64,000 nucleotides of DNA, from contig PVNI01000002.1 of the NCBI GenBank assembly GCA_003001795.1, forward strand, positions 124,001-188,000. The letters are read 5' to 3'. Below the pieces are notes generated by a model, which saw only the letters and a list, made by a program, of their open reading frames with translations, was not told the origin of the DNA and did no database searches. The position numbers and the translations under genes were made by a program. Source of the DNA: Actinomadura viridilutea. GTDB lineage: Bacteria; Actinomycetota; Actinomycetes; Streptosporangiales; Streptosporangiaceae. This document shows positions 7,669-17,062 of this stretch, in pieces. How positions within the stretch are numbered: the stretch's first letter is position 1; each line of letters opens with the position of its first letter.

Positions 7669-9066
7669 GTGGACACCATCCCCGCCGGCGCCGTCCATAT
7701 GACGTCCGTCGGGACCGCGGCTCCGGAGGAAGCGGCCCTCGAGGTCGCGGCCTCCAGGCCGCCTGCGAGCGCGAGATCAACGGACCTGGCCGCAGGCCAG
7801 GCGATCCCGGCGGCGACCGGCTCTGCGCCCGGAGCATCAGGGCGGCCTACTCGTCCTCGGGCTGGGGACACTGCCGGCGAGGCCGATTCCGCGGCACACG
7901 AGCTTGCGGAGCGCTCTCCGACCAGGGCGAGCCTCCCGCGTCCTGCGCAAGCCCATCTGGCAGACGCCCAGCCGGCGGTACTCGCGTCCGAGGAGCCTCG
8001 GCCTGCGGGGGCGGTGTCTGAGGAGGTCGAGCTGAAGGTCGGCGGTGCCGCGGCCGTGGCGACGTTTCCCGGCCCGGTGCGATCGGGGCGCTGGAAGCGG
8101 CGCGCATTCGTCGGCCTGCTGTTGACCGGCGTTGTGAGCGTGATCGTGCTCGTGTACGGCACCGCGCCGCTGCGCACGGCCGCAACCGCCTTCCACGGCG
8201 TGCGCTGGGAACTGGTACCGGCACTGGTGCTCCTTTCTGTAGTGCACTACGTGTTGGCCGCCGTCGCACTGCGAGGGGCGGCCGGGCATCGGCTGCCGAT
8301 GGTCGAGACGACGTTGGCCCAGTTCACGGCCGCTGCGGCCAACCGCGTCACCCCTGGCGGCCTTGGTGCGGCAGCCGTCAACACGCGGTACCTGGTGTGC
8401 CGCGGGATGCCGCCGGGGCGCGCGGTCGTCGCCGTCGCGGCCCTCCAGATCGCGGGCGTCCCCGCGGACCTGCTCATGTTGGGCGCCGTGTTGGCCCTGA
8501 GCGGCGGCGGGAACCGCATGGCGGACGCGCTGGGGTCGCATGCCACCACCGTCGTCGGACTGCTGCCGTCCTGGCCGCTGCTCGCCGCGGCCGGGGTCCT
8601 GGTGCCCGTCGCGGCCCTGTGGTGGCGTCGCGCGGTCCGTTCGGCGCCGGTGGGACGGGTCCTGGCAGGCGTCACGGACCTCTGCCGCCGCCCCGGCGAC
8701 CTCGCGCTCACCCTGGCCGCCTCCGCCGGCACCACTTTCGTGCTCGGACTGGCGTTCGGGATCAGCGTGCTCGCCGTGCCCGGCGCCGCCGACACCGGCG
8801 ACATGACGGCGCTGCTCGCGGCCTATCTGATCGGGGCGGCGGCGGGCACGGCGCTGCCCTCGCCCGGGGGCATGGGCTCCACAGAGGCGGCACTGGTCGC
8901 GGCGCTCGCCGCTCTGGGCGTCGCCGCCGCTCCCGCGGTGCAGGCCGTCCTGCTGTTCCGACTGATCACCTACTGGGCGCCCGTGCCGGTGGGGCTGATG
9001 GCGTTCCGCACGCTGCGGGTCAGCCGCGGATCAGTTCTTCCAGGCAGTCCTGGAACTCCGGGGTGA
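7669..9066 (+). CDS. Lysylphosphatidylglycerol-synthase-TM / flippase-like membrane protein
   Basis: 465 residues. The first about 130 residues are Ala/Pro/Glu-rich and probably disordered and cytosolic. From about residue 143 follow roughly eight transmembrane helices with the pattern of the UPF0104/MprF-type flippase domain, including NRVTPGGLGAAAVNTRYL and the C-terminal ALPSPGGMGSTEAALVAAL, in which a PGG(x)G loop recurs. No lysyl-transferase domain is present, so this is a stand-alone membrane domain that may flip an isoprenoid- or lipid-linked substrate. Start uncertain: GTG 7669 is used, ATG 7699 is possible. Its 3' end overlaps the convergent gene by 47 bp. Confidence 0.75.
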   Translation: MDTIPAGAVHMTSVGTAAPEEAALEVAASRPPASARSTDLAAGQAIPAATGSAPGASGRPTRPRAGDTAGEADSAAHELAERSPTRASLPRPAQAHLADAQPAVLASEEPRPAGAVSEEVELKVGGAAAVATFPGPVRSGRWKRRAFVGLLLTGVVSVIVLVYGTAPLRTAATAFHGVRWELVPALVLLSVVHYVLAAVALRGAAGHRLPMVETTLAQFTAAAANRVTPGGLGAAAVNTRYLVCRGMPPGRAVVAVAALQIAGVPADLLMLGAVLALSGGGNRMADALGSHATTVVGLLPSWPLLAAAGVLVPVAALWWRRAVRSAPVGRVLAGVTDLCRRPGDLALTLAASAGTTFVLGLAFGISVLAVPGAADTGDMTALLAAYLIGAAAGTALPSPGGMGSTEAALVAALAALGVAAAPAVQAVLLFRLITYWAPVPVGLMAFRTLRVSRGSVLPGSPGTPG

Positions 9067-9922
9067 TGTGAACGGCCAGCGACCCTTCCGCCGACTGCTC
9101 CACCCGGCCCGCCAGTGTCAGCGTGCCTTCGTGCCATCGGTAGATGTGCGGACGGACCGAACGCGGCCCCTGCAGGTACTCCTCCCAGGCGCGTCCGACC
9201 AGCGCGTTCATCGCGTGGGGGAACGCCCGGTCGAGCGGAGCCGCGTGCACCACGCTCTGATTGGGGACGGCGAGCAGCGTCCCGTACGGACCGGTCACCG
9301 GATAGTCCCCGACCCACAGGGCGTGCCCGGTGACGTAGGCGGTGTCGCCGTACAGGGCCGCCAGCCGGGTCTCGCCGGCGGGTTGGACGTCGACGTCCAG
9401 CGGCCCGTCGGACCGGACGTTCTCCCGTGCCACGCGGAACAGCTCGTCCCGGTCGACGGGCCACCCCTTCGCGATCTCGGTGGTCAGCATCATCAGGGTC
9501 GTGGGTTTGTCGATCACCACGACCTCGGCGAGCCCGGGCGCCGCGGGACGGTGCACGATGTCCAGCTCGTCGCCGATCTCGTCGGAGTACAGGCGCATCC
9601 GCAGCAGCGACCGCACGGCCGCGTAGTCGTCGAGGTCGAGCCTGTCGTCTTGATCGGCCTCGGCCGCGGCGATCAGGCTGCCGAGGAAGTCGGCCACCAG
9701 CGCCGGCCACTGGTCGCGCGGCTCGAGCGCGGTCCACTGGCGCAGGTTGGTGAGCATGATGCGGTTCCGGTTGCCGTCGTCGCGGTCGGGGCGCGACACC
9801 TCGACCTCGTTCGCGCTGATCACCGTGCAGGTGTAACCGTGGTGCTCCAGCACCGTCAGCACCAGTGGGAGAAGCGGGTCGTCGCCGACGACGGCCCCGG
9901 CGTCCCCGTCGCCGGATTCCAT
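9020..9922 (-). CDS. DUF1444 (YtpQ)-like hypothetical protein
   Basis: 300 residues, ATG preceded by GAGGGG. No signal peptide or membrane segment. The central part VVVIDKPTTLMMLTTEIAKG followed by DELFRVARENVRS resembles the DUF1444/YtpQ family; the N-terminus (LPLVLTVLEHHGYTCTVI) looks like a small alpha/beta domain. Biochemical function of that family is unknown. It is convergent with, and overlaps, the flippase-like gene. Confidence 0.55.
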   Translation of the reverse strand: MESGDGDAGAVVGDDPLLPLVLTVLEHHGYTCTVISANEVEVSRPDRDDGNRNRIMLTNLRQWTALEPRDQWPALVADFLGSLIAAAEADQDDRLDLDDYAAVRSLLRMRLYSDEIGDELDIVHRPAAPGLAEVVVIDKPTTLMMLTTEIAKGWPVDRDELFRVARENVRSDGPLDVDVQPAGETRLAALYGDTAYVTGHALWVGDYPVTGPYGTLLAVPNQSVVHAAPLDRAFPHAMNALVGRAWEEYLQGPRSVRPHIYRWHEGTLTLAGRVEQSAEGSLAVHITPEFQDCLEELIRG

Positions 9923-10705
9923 GTGACCCCTCAGAACGGCTGATTCGATGGCGAGGACAGCCTACGTGATCTAGGCGGGCGCCACGCCGGACGCCCCCGA
10001 ACCCGGGGAGGGCGCGGAGGCGACGCGACCGGGTTCGGCGGTGCCGACCGGGGGCTCGCGTGTGACGTCCACTCATGATCAGGGCGGGCTGCGCGGCGGC
10101 CGCGAACGCCGCCGCCAGAGACGCCGCCCCGATGCCCACAGGCCTCTGATGTGCCTGGTTCGTCCGGCGCGGCAGGGCCACACGGTCGCCGAAGAACGCC
10201 AGAACTGACGCGACCACGGTCGACGCGATGCCCGGGCGCGCCGCAGAGCGACGCCTCGGCCATGCGGCCGCGCCCGTGGCGGACCCACCGCCGTCGCCCT
10301 CCCGCGTCGCGAGAGCTTGCGTCCCCGCATGCCCCATGACGTCCGTCCTCGCCATGGGCGTTCGGTTTTGCTCCCGAAGGGGTGTCTTTTCGGACGGGGC
10401 GTTCGCTCGGCTGGGCGGTGCGGGACTTCCCGACCTGCTCATGTGCTCTGACGACTGCGAAGGATCGGGCCGCTTTCCTGGTGGGCCGTTCGGGACGGTC
10501 CGCCGACCGTCAGCAGGTCGCCGCGTACCGCCGACAGGCGGCCGGCATGCGACACGGGCGCTTGGGGCGGTGACACGCCGAAGAGACCAAGCCCGATGGA
10601 AGGCCGCTAGCAGAGCGAGCAGCACCATGAACGCGTTCGCCGGTCGCTGCGGGACGTCTGAAGCGGCACCCGTTCGGTGGTCGCGTGGACGCTTCCTGTC
10701 CGGTG
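9923..10705. other. 783-bp region without a recognised gene
   Basis: Several ORFs of 60-170 codons lie on both strands, but none shows a recognisable family, a good start context or consistent third-position bias. On the minus strand one frame holds two hydrophobic runs (MVLLALLAAFHRAW near 10620 and IASTVVASVLAFF near 10215), which could be remnants of a decayed membrane protein. I see no intact gene. Confidence 0.4.
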
Positions 10706-11656
10706 TCAACGCGGCGGGCGGCGGTTGAGCCGGGCCAGGCGGGTGGCGATGCGGTTCATCGTGGCGTCGTCCGGATTCCACCCGCGTCGCAGCAGAGCGG
10801 TGAGCAGGGCCTCCATGTACGGGGCGGGCCGGACGAGCAGGTTCTTGGTGACGGGGATGATCTCCCACCCTTCCTCCTTTCGCAGCCACCGGCGGCGGCG
10901 TTCGTCATGGGCCCGGGCTCGGGCCTCGGTGTGGTGGCGTTCGCCGTCGTACTCCAGGCCGACGCGGTAGTCCTCATAGCCCAGGTCGATGAACAGCGGC
11001 TCGGCGCGGGGTCCGTTGACAGGGATTTGGGTGCGCGGTCGAGGAAAGCCGGTGTCGATGACCATCACCCGCGTCCAGCTCTCTCCCGGGGATGCGGCTC
11101 CGGCATCGCCGAGACGCAGTACGTCGCGCAACCGCCGGGCGTTGGGGCTTCCGGCGAGCCCGCGGGCCATGGCCGCCAGGGACGCCGGATCGACGCCGCG
11201 CCGCAGGAACTGGTCGAGGGCCGCCACGGCCTCGCGGCGCGGCAGCCAGCGGGCGCAGTCGAGCGCCGTACGCGCCATGGAGGTCACCTTGACGCCGCCC
11301 TCCTCGACGATGTCCTCGTCCGACAATTCGTCCCCTGCCTCGCCGTGGCCGGGCAGCGCCACTTCGACGTCCCATCGGCGCTCGTCCACTCCGGGAGGCA
11401 GCACGTCCAGGCCCCAGATCCAGGCGGCGGTCCTGCGGGCGATGACCGCGTCCGGCGCCAGGAGACGGCTGATCACGGCCGCTCGGGCGGTCAGGGAGTC
11501 GGCCCGCTCGAGAGGAACCGCGGTGTCGACGCCGACGGGGACGGCCAGACCGGACCGGACGCGTCTCCAGGTGAGGTCGGCGGCGCCGGTGCCGGGCGAT
11601 GCAAGCGCGTTCATGCCGATGATGGTGCGCTCTGGCCGACGCTCTACGGAAGGCAC
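10706..11656 (-). CDS. DUF559 / AbiEi-like protein with Vsr-type endonuclease-like C-terminus
   Basis: 316 residues. The N-terminal half (about 20-210) resembles the AbiEi-like antitoxin/DUF domain common in actinomycetes (TARAAVISRLLAPDAVIARRTAAWIWG). The C-terminal about 90 residues have the DUF559/very-short-patch-repair-like core: DLGYEDYRVGLEYDGERHH, where the D...E.D..H pattern is that of the predicted nuclease site, then RRRRWLRKEEGWEIIPVT. GTG 11656 is used; ATG 11614 is possible. A TATCCA -10-like element sits just upstream of the GTG. No AbiEii toxin gene is adjacent, so its role is unclear. Confidence 0.7.
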   Translation of the reverse strand: MPSVERRPERTIIGMNALASPGTGAADLTWRRVRSGLAVPVGVDTAVPLERADSLTARAAVISRLLAPDAVIARRTAAWIWGLDVLPPGVDERRWDVEVALPGHGEAGDELSDEDIVEEGGVKVTSMARTALDCARWLPRREAVAALDQFLRRGVDPASLAAMARGLAGSPNARRLRDVLRLGDAGAASPGESWTRVMVIDTGFPRPRTQIPVNGPRAEPLFIDLGYEDYRVGLEYDGERHHTEARARAHDERRRRWLRKEEGWEIIPVTKNLLVRPAPYMEALLTALLRRGWNPDDATMNRIATRLARLNRRPPR

Positions 11657-12002
11657 TCCGGAATCTGTGGATAACCTCGCGACGCCCCTGTTGGCGTGTT
11701 GTGCACTTCGTCGTCAACGACGGTCCGCCACGAAATCAGAGGCATCACGGCGGGCGGGCTGCCGGCAGCGGGTCGCTTCGTTGCAGCAACGGTTCGACAA
11801 GGGCTGCGGGTCCCCCGCGTGAAGCGCGCGATCAGCTGGGTCGAGCTGCGGAGGGCCGTTGATGCGTACGTGTTCCTGAAGGCTCCCGCCGTGCCCCGTG
11901 CGGCGGGAGCCTTCCCGGTCGGCCCGCCGCGTCACGATCTGGCCTTCCACTCAGCGGAAGATGATCCTGCACGACTGTGGCGTAGACCACAAGGCTGGCA
12001 GG
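11657..12002. other. 346-bp intergenic region with a strong hairpin
   Basis: No gene recognised. It contains TGTGGATAA (11666-11674), a perfect match to the DnaA-box consensus, which also provides a -10-like TATCCA for the divergent DUF559 gene. It also holds the 13-bp hairpin at 11879-11913 ahead of the aldehyde dehydrogenase gene. Confidence 0.5.
11879..11913. terminator. 13-bp perfect hairpin upstream of the aldehyde dehydrogenase gene
   Basis: Arms AAGGCTCCCGCCG (11879-11891) and CGGCGGGAGCCTT (11901-11913), loop 9 nt. It has terminator shape on both strands (ends AA/TT), yet no recognised gene ends just before it on either strand. It could close a short unrecognised transcript. Confidence 0.5.
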
Positions 12003-13463
12003 ATGACCACCACCCGACAGCTGCTGATCGCAGGCAAGGACGCCCCCGCGCGGTCGGGCCGTACGACGGCGGACCTCGATCCCTACACCGGCGAGACGTT
12101 CGCGACGGTCGCCGCCGGGGGTCCCGAGGACGTGGCGCTCGCGGTGGACGCCGCGCAGGCGGCCTTCGAGGGCTGGGCCGACGTCGCCCCCTTCGCCCGC
12201 CGGGCGATCTTCCTGAAGGCCGCCGACCTGCTGGAGGAGCGCCGCGAGCAGGCCGCCGCGCTGATGGCCGGCGAGGTCGGCGGCACCCGCCCGTGGGCGT
12301 ACTTCAACGTGGCCCTGGCCGCCGACATGCTGCGCGAGGCCGCCGCCGCGATCACCGCGCCGCGCGGCGAGGTGCTGGCGGCGCAGGAGGAGGGCGCGCT
12401 CGGGCTGGCGGTGCGCGAACCGGTCGGCGTGGTCGCCGCGTTCTCCCCCTGGAACGCCCCGATCATCCTGGGCGTGCGGGCGGTGGCGGCGGCGCTGGCG
12501 GCCGGCAACGCCGTGGTGCTCAAACCCAGCGAGAACGCCCCGCTGGCCTGCGGGTACTTCGTCGCCGACGTGCTGCGCGACGCCGGGCTGCCGGACGGGG
12601 CGCTCAACGTGGTCAGCAACGACCCGGCCGACGCCGCCTCGGTCGCCGACGCGCTCATCGCCGACCCGCGGGTGCGCGCGGTCAACTTCACCGGCTCGAC
12701 GGAGGTGGGCCGGATCGTCGGCCAGACGGCGGCCCGCCACCTCAAGCCCGCGCTGCTGGAGCTGGGCGGCAAGAACGCCATCATCGTGCTGGACGACGCC
12801 GACGTGGACTACGCGGTCGACGCCGCCGTGTTCGGCGTGTTCATGAACGCCGGGCAGATCTGCATGTCCGGCGACCGGGTGCTGGTGCACGCGTCGCTGG
12901 CCGAGGAGTTCACCGCGAAGTTCACCGCGAAGGCGGCGGGGCTGCCGACCGGCGCCCCGTCCGACCCGGCCACCGTGATCGGCCCGCTGATCTCGGCGGA
13001 CGCGGCGCGCCGCGTGGCGGCCCTGGTCGCGGACGCGGTCTCTCGGGGCGCCCGCGTGCTGGTCGGCGGCGGTGAGCCGGACGGCGCGGTGCACCCGGCG
13101 ACGGTGCTGACGGACGTGCCCAAGGACGCCGAGCTGTACTACGCCGAGTCGTTCGGCCCGGTCTGCGTCATCGACACGTTCGCCACCGACGACGAGGCCG
13201 TGGCGAAGGCCGACGACACCGACAACGGCCTCACCGCCGGGATCATCACCGAGAACGCCACGCACGGGCTGAAGGTGGCGCGGCGTCTGCGCACCGGCAT
13301 CGTGCACGTCAACGACCAGTCGGTGGCCGACGAGCCGCAGGCCCCGTTCGGCGGGTTCAAGGCGTCCGGGTACGGAAGGTTCGGCGGGCGCTGGGGCATC
13401 GAGGCGTTCTCCAACACCCGCTGGCTCACCGTCGCCACCCAGCACGCGCACTATCCGTTCTGA
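12003..13463 (+). CDS. NAD(P)-dependent aldehyde dehydrogenase (aromatic-aldehyde type)
   Basis: 486 residues, the usual ALDH length. It oxidises an aldehyde to the carboxylate using NAD(P)+. The general-base glutamate is E253 in LLELGGKNA and the nucleophile C287 in AGQICMSGDR. FTGSTEVG marks the cofactor site, and FSPWNAPIILGVRAVAAALA is the N-terminal ALDH signature. The ICMSGDR-type cysteine loop is like vanillin/benzaldehyde dehydrogenases; that substrate class is an inference. ATG is preceded by AAGGCTGGCAGG. Stands alone, convergent with ileS. Confidence 0.88.
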   Translation: MTTTRQLLIAGKDAPARSGRTTADLDPYTGETFATVAAGGPEDVALAVDAAQAAFEGWADVAPFARRAIFLKAADLLEERREQAAALMAGEVGGTRPWAYFNVALAADMLREAAAAITAPRGEVLAAQEEGALGLAVREPVGVVAAFSPWNAPIILGVRAVAAALAAGNAVVLKPSENAPLACGYFVADVLRDAGLPDGALNVVSNDPADAASVADALIADPRVRAVNFTGSTEVGRIVGQTAARHLKPALLELGGKNAIIVLDDADVDYAVDAAVFGVFMNAGQICMSGDRVLVHASLAEEFTAKFTAKAAGLPTGAPSDPATVIGPLISADAARRVAALVADAVSRGARVLVGGGEPDGAVHPATVLTDVPKDAELYYAESFGPVCVIDTFATDDEAVAKADDTDNGLTAGIITENATHGLKVARRLRTGIVHVNDQSVADEPQAPFGGFKASGYGRFGGRWGIEAFSNTRWLTVATQHAHYPF

Positions 13464-13658
13464 CGACGTACGGCGGACCGCCTGTGACGTTCCGGTTTCA
13501 GGTGGTGCGGCGACTGATCGCGGTCGGCCGCGGACGGGCGCTGCAGAGGAGCTCTGTGTCGCGCCCGCCTCGGTTCGAGGTTATGGCGCAGCCCGCCGAA
13601 CGGGTCGGCTCCTGCGGTGGCGTGCTGGACGACGCGGGCGTCCGGCCCGCGGAAGCGT

Positions 13659-13687
13659 GCCCGGCCCGCCGTGGCGGCGGGCCGGGC
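13659..13687 (-). terminator. Hairpin terminator downstream of ileS
   Basis: Perfect 13-bp stem GCCCGGCCCGCCG / CGGCGGGCCGGGC with a 3-nt loop, 12 nt beyond the ileS stop. No T-run follows, as is usual in high-GC actinomycetes. It may also end transcription from the convergent aldehyde dehydrogenase gene. Confidence 0.65.
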
Positions 13688-13698
13688 GGCGAAGCGGA

Positions 13699-16600
13699 TC
13701 AGACGCGGCGGACGGAGACGGTGACCGGGTCGCCGTCGCCGACCTCGCCCTTGTAGGCGTCGGGGCCGGTCTCGCCGAAGCGGAGGTCCTCGGCGAGGGT
13801 CTCGCCCGCGATGAACGCCGCGTGCGCCTCCACGGCGGCGGCCACCTCGGACGACCCGTCGACGGCGACGGTGATCCGGTCGGAGATGTGCAGGCCGAGC
13901 TCGCGCCGGGCGGTCTGGATGACGCGCACCAGGTCGCGGGCGAGCCCCTCCACGCGCAGCTCCGGCGTGATCTCGGTGTCGAGGACGACGACGCCGTCGC
14001 CGATCAGCGCGGCCTGGCCGGAGTCGCGCGGCACCAGGCGGGTCTCGTACTCGCCCTCCTCCAGCTCGACGCCGCCGGCGACGATCCGGCCGTCGCGCTC
14101 CTCCCAGTCGCCGCTCTTGACGGCGCGGATGACCTTCTGGGTGTCCTTGCCGAGGCGCGGGCCGAGCACGCGGGGCAGCACGGTGAGCACGCGTTCGGCG
14201 TGCTCGGCGGCGTCGTCGCTGAGCTCGACGCGCTTGACGTTCACCTCGTCGGCGACCAGGTCCAGGTACGGGCGGAGCGTGTCGGCGTCGGCCGCGGCGA
14301 CGGTGAGGGTGCGCAGCGGCAGCCGGACCCGCACGTCGGCGGCCTTGCGCAGCGACAGCGCGGCCGAGCACACCTCGCGGGCGCGGTCCATGCCGTCGGC
14401 GAGCGCGTCGTCGGACGGGAAGGCGGCCGCGTCCGGCCAGTCGGTGAGGTGCACCGACTCGCCGCCGGTCAGGCCGCGCCACGCCTTCTCGGTGATCAGC
14501 GGCAGCAGCGGCGCGGCGACCCGGAACAGCGTCTCCAGCACCGTGTAGAGGGTGTCGAAGGCGTCGGCGTCGCCGTCCCAGAACCGGGCGCGGGAGCGGC
14601 GCACGTACCAGTTGGTCAGCGTGTCGAGGAACTGGCGGATGTGCTGGCAGGCGGCGCCGAGCGCGTAGCCGTCCAGGGCGGCCTGCACGTCCCGCACCAG
14701 CCGCCCGGTCTTGACGAGAATGTACCTGTCCAGCACGTGCGGGGAGTCGGTGCGGAACTTCGCCTCGTACGGGGTGGCGTTGGCGTACAGGGCGAAGAAG
14801 TGCCAGGCGTTCCACATCGGCTTGATCACCTGGCGGACGGCGTCGCGGATGCCCGCCTCGGTCACCGGCATGTCCCCGCCCGACACCACCGGCGAGCTGA
14901 GCAGGAACCACCGCATGGCGTCGGCGCCGTACCGGTCGAACATCTCGTAGACGTCCGGGTAGTTCCGCAGCTTCTTGGACATCTTCCGGCCGTCCTCGCC
15001 GAGGAGGATGCCGTGCGCCAGGCAGGTGCGGAACGCGGGCCGGTCGAACAGGGCCGTGGCGAGCACGTGCAGGTAGTAGAACCAGGCGCGGGTCTGGCCC
15101 TGGTACTCGACGATGAAGTCGCCCGGGTAGTGGTCGTCGAACCAGTCGCCGTTCTCGAACGGGTAGTGCACCTGCGCGAACGGCATAGAGCCCGACTCGA
15201 ACCAGCAGTCGAGCACGGCCGGGACGCGCCGCATCATCGACTTGCCGGTCGGGTCGTCGGGGTTGGGCCGCACCAGCTCGTCGACGGTGGGGCGGTGCAG
15301 GTCGGCGGGGCGGACGCCGAAGTCGCGCTCGATCTCGTCCAGCGACCCGTACACGTCGACGCGCGGGTAGTTGGGGTCGTCGGACTTCCACACCGGGATC
15401 GGCGAGCCCCAGAACCGGTTGCGGCTGATCGACCAGTCCTTGGCGTTCTCCAGCCACTTGCCGAACGCGCCCTTCTTGACGTGCCCGGGCACCCAGTGGA
15501 TCTCGTCGTTGAGCTCGACCATCCGGTCGCGGAACTTGCTGACGGCCACGAACCAGCTGGACATGGCCTTGTAGATCAGCGGGGTGTCGCAGCGCCAGCA
15601 GTGCGGGTAGGAGTGGGCGTACGACTCGTGCCGCAGCAGCGCGCCCCGCTCCCGCAGGTCGCGGATGATCTGCTTGTTGGCCTCGAAGACCTGCTGCCCG
15701 GCGTAGTCGGGCACCTGGGAGGTGAAGCGGGCGGCGTCGTCGACGGTGACGACGGTCGGGATGCCCGCGGCGTCGCAGGCCCGCTGGTCGTCCTCGCCGA
15801 AGGCGGGCGCCATGTGGACGATCCCGGTGCCGTTGTCGGTGGTGACGAAGTCGCCGGCGAGCACCTGGAACGCGTTCTCGGTGCCGGCGAGGAAGTCGAA
15901 GGGCGGCCGGTACCGGCGGCCGACGAGGTCGGCGCCGCGCAGCCGCCGCGCGACGGCGGGCTCGGCGCCTTCGGGGGCGAGCTCCTTGCGGTAGCGGTCG
16001 AGGAGGGCCTCGGCGATGACGTACTCCTTGCCCTCGTGGGCGACGACGACGTAGTCGACGTCGGGGGCGACGGCGACGGCGAGGTTGCTGGGCAGCGTCC
16101 ACGGGGTGGTCGTCCACACCAGCAGGGTCTCGCCGGACTCCAGTTCGAAGCCGACCGTGACGGACGGGTCGACGCGCTCCCGGTAGGAGTCGTCCAGGCC
16201 GGTCTCGGCGTTGGACAGCGGGGTCTCGCAGCGCCAGCAGTACGCCAGGACCTGGAAGCCCTCGTAGATCAGGCCCTTGTCGTAGAGGGTCTTGAACGCC
16301 CACATGACGCTCTCCATGAAGTCCAGGTCGAGCGTCTTGTAGTCGTTGTCGAAGTCGACCCAGCGGGCCTGGCGGGTCACGTACCGCCGCCACTCCTCCA
16401 CGTACCGCAGGACCGATTCGCGGCAGGCGTCGTTGAACCGCTTGACGCCCATGTCGAGGATCTCGGTCTTGGTCGTGATGCCGAGCTGCTTCTCCGCCTC
16501 GACCTCGGCGGGCAGGCCGTGGCAGTCCCAGCCGAAGCGGCGCTCCACGCGGCGGCCGAGCATCGTGCGGTACCGCGGGACGACGTCCTTGATGTACCCG

Positions 16601-16812
16601 GTCAGCAGGTGGCCGTAGTGCGGCAGCCCGTTGGCGAACGGCGGCCCGTCGTAGAACACGTACTCGTTGGAGCCCCGCCGCCCGGCCGGACGCGCCTCCA
16701 CCGAGCGGCGGAAGGTGTCGCCCTCGGCCCAGAGGTCGAGAATCTCGCGCTCGACCTGGGGAAAGGACGGGCTCCCCTCGACCGCGTTCCCTCGGCCGTC
16801 CCTGGGATACAT
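13699..16812 (-). CDS. ileS: Isoleucyl-tRNA synthetase (long, eukaryote-like type)
   Basis: 1037 residues; charges tRNA-Ile with isoleucine. Class I signatures are HYGH at residues 65-68 (in [14 protein letters not shown]) and KMSKK at 610-614. [16 protein letters not shown] marks the editing (CP1) domain and [18 protein letters not shown] follows the HIGH region. Length and the C-terminal domain are those of the IleS2 type, which is often less sensitive to mupirocin; that resistance is family knowledge and is not shown here. The ATG at 16812 is chosen because GAGGAGGG lies just upstream; the frame extends 18 codons further without such a site. Leader RNA is described separately. Confidence 0.95.
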   Translation of the reverse strand: MYPRDGRGNAVEGSPSFPQVEREILDLWAEGDTFRRSVEARPAGRRGSNEYVFYDGPPFANGLPHYGHLLTGYIKDVVPRYRTMLGRRVERRFGWDCHGLPAEVEAEKQLGITTKTEILDMGVKRFNDACRESVLRYVEEWRRYVTRQARWVDFDNDYKTLDLDFMESVMWAFKTLYDKGLIYEGFQVLAYCWRCETPLSNAETGLDDSYRERVDPSVTVGFELESGETLLVWTTTPWTLPSNLAVAVAPDVDYVVVAHEGKEYVIAEALLDRYRKELAPEGAEPAVARRLRGADLVGRRYRPPFDFLAGTENAFQVLAGDFVTTDNGTGIVHMAPAFGEDDQRACDAAGIPTVVTVDDAARFTSQVPDYAGQQVFEANKQIIRDLRERGALLRHESYAHSYPHCWRCDTPLIYKAMSSWFVAVSKFRDRMVELNDEIHWVPGHVKKGAFGKWLENAKDWSISRNRFWGSPIPVWKSDDPNYPRVDVYGSLDEIERDFGVRPADLHRPTVDELVRPNPDDPTGKSMMRRVPAVLDCWFESGSMPFAQVHYPFENGDWFDDHYPGDFIVEYQGQTRAWFYYLHVLATALFDRPAFRTCLAHGILLGEDGRKMSKKLRNYPDVYEMFDRYGADAMRWFLLSSPVVSGGDMPVTEAGIRDAVRQVIKPMWNAWHFFALYANATPYEAKFRTDSPHVLDRYILVKTGRLVRDVQAALDGYALGAACQHIRQFLDTLTNWYVRRSRARFWDGDADAFDTLYTVLETLFRVAAPLLPLITEKAWRGLTGGESVHLTDWPDAAAFPSDDALADGMDRAREVCSAALSLRKAADVRVRLPLRTLTVAAADADTLRPYLDLVADEVNVKRVELSDDAAEHAERVLTVLPRVLGPRLGKDTQKVIRAVKSGDWEERDGRIVAGGVELEEGEYETRLVPRDSGQAALIGDGVVVLDTEITPELRVEGLARDLVRVIQTARRELGLHISDRITVAVDGSSEVAAAVEAHAAFIAGETLAEDLRFGETGPDAYKGEVGDGDPVTVSVRRV

Positions 16813-16867
16813 GGACGTCACCCTCCTCACGGAATCGCCCGCCCCGCCGAGGGGGCGCGCGGGCACG

Positions 16868-16983
16868 AAAAGGACCGGCCCTCAGCCGGTCTTCCTGGGG
16901 ATTGGCGGGGGCCGCGCTCCCGGCGCCCCGTCGCCGGCCGGGTCACCGTCCGGACCTCGGCCGATCACCTCATGATAGCGAGG
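16868..16983 (-). promoter_or_regulatory. ileS leader: Ile-codon stem-loop and attenuator-like hairpin
   Basis: On the ileS (minus) strand a short stem CCTC...GAGG (16983-16968) presents an 8-nt loop GCTATCAT, whose ATC is an isoleucine codon followed by A. This is the layout of the ultrashort Stem I of actinobacterial ileS T-box RNAs. Further downstream, GACCGGC-TGAGG-GCCGGTC (16891-16873) followed by CTTTT forms a terminator-like hairpin. However, no TGGN T-box bulge sequence for the tRNA acceptor end is found, so a standard T-box is not proven. It could be a diverged one, or an ordinary attenuator. Confidence 0.4.
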
Positions 16984-17062
16984 CTCCGTGCCCGTCTGCG
17001 GGGGGACGACCCGCCGCGAAGGAAACGCCCGGCTCGCCGATCGGAGCGAATACTGTGCCGGT

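Noticed and set aside
8970..10889. 639-codon minus-strand open frame
   Set aside because: Overlaps the real DUF1444-like gene in another frame and crosses the gene-poor region; no recognisable domain across its length.
11666..11674. Replication origin
   Set aside because: Only one DnaA-box match, and no dnaA/dnaN neighbourhood.
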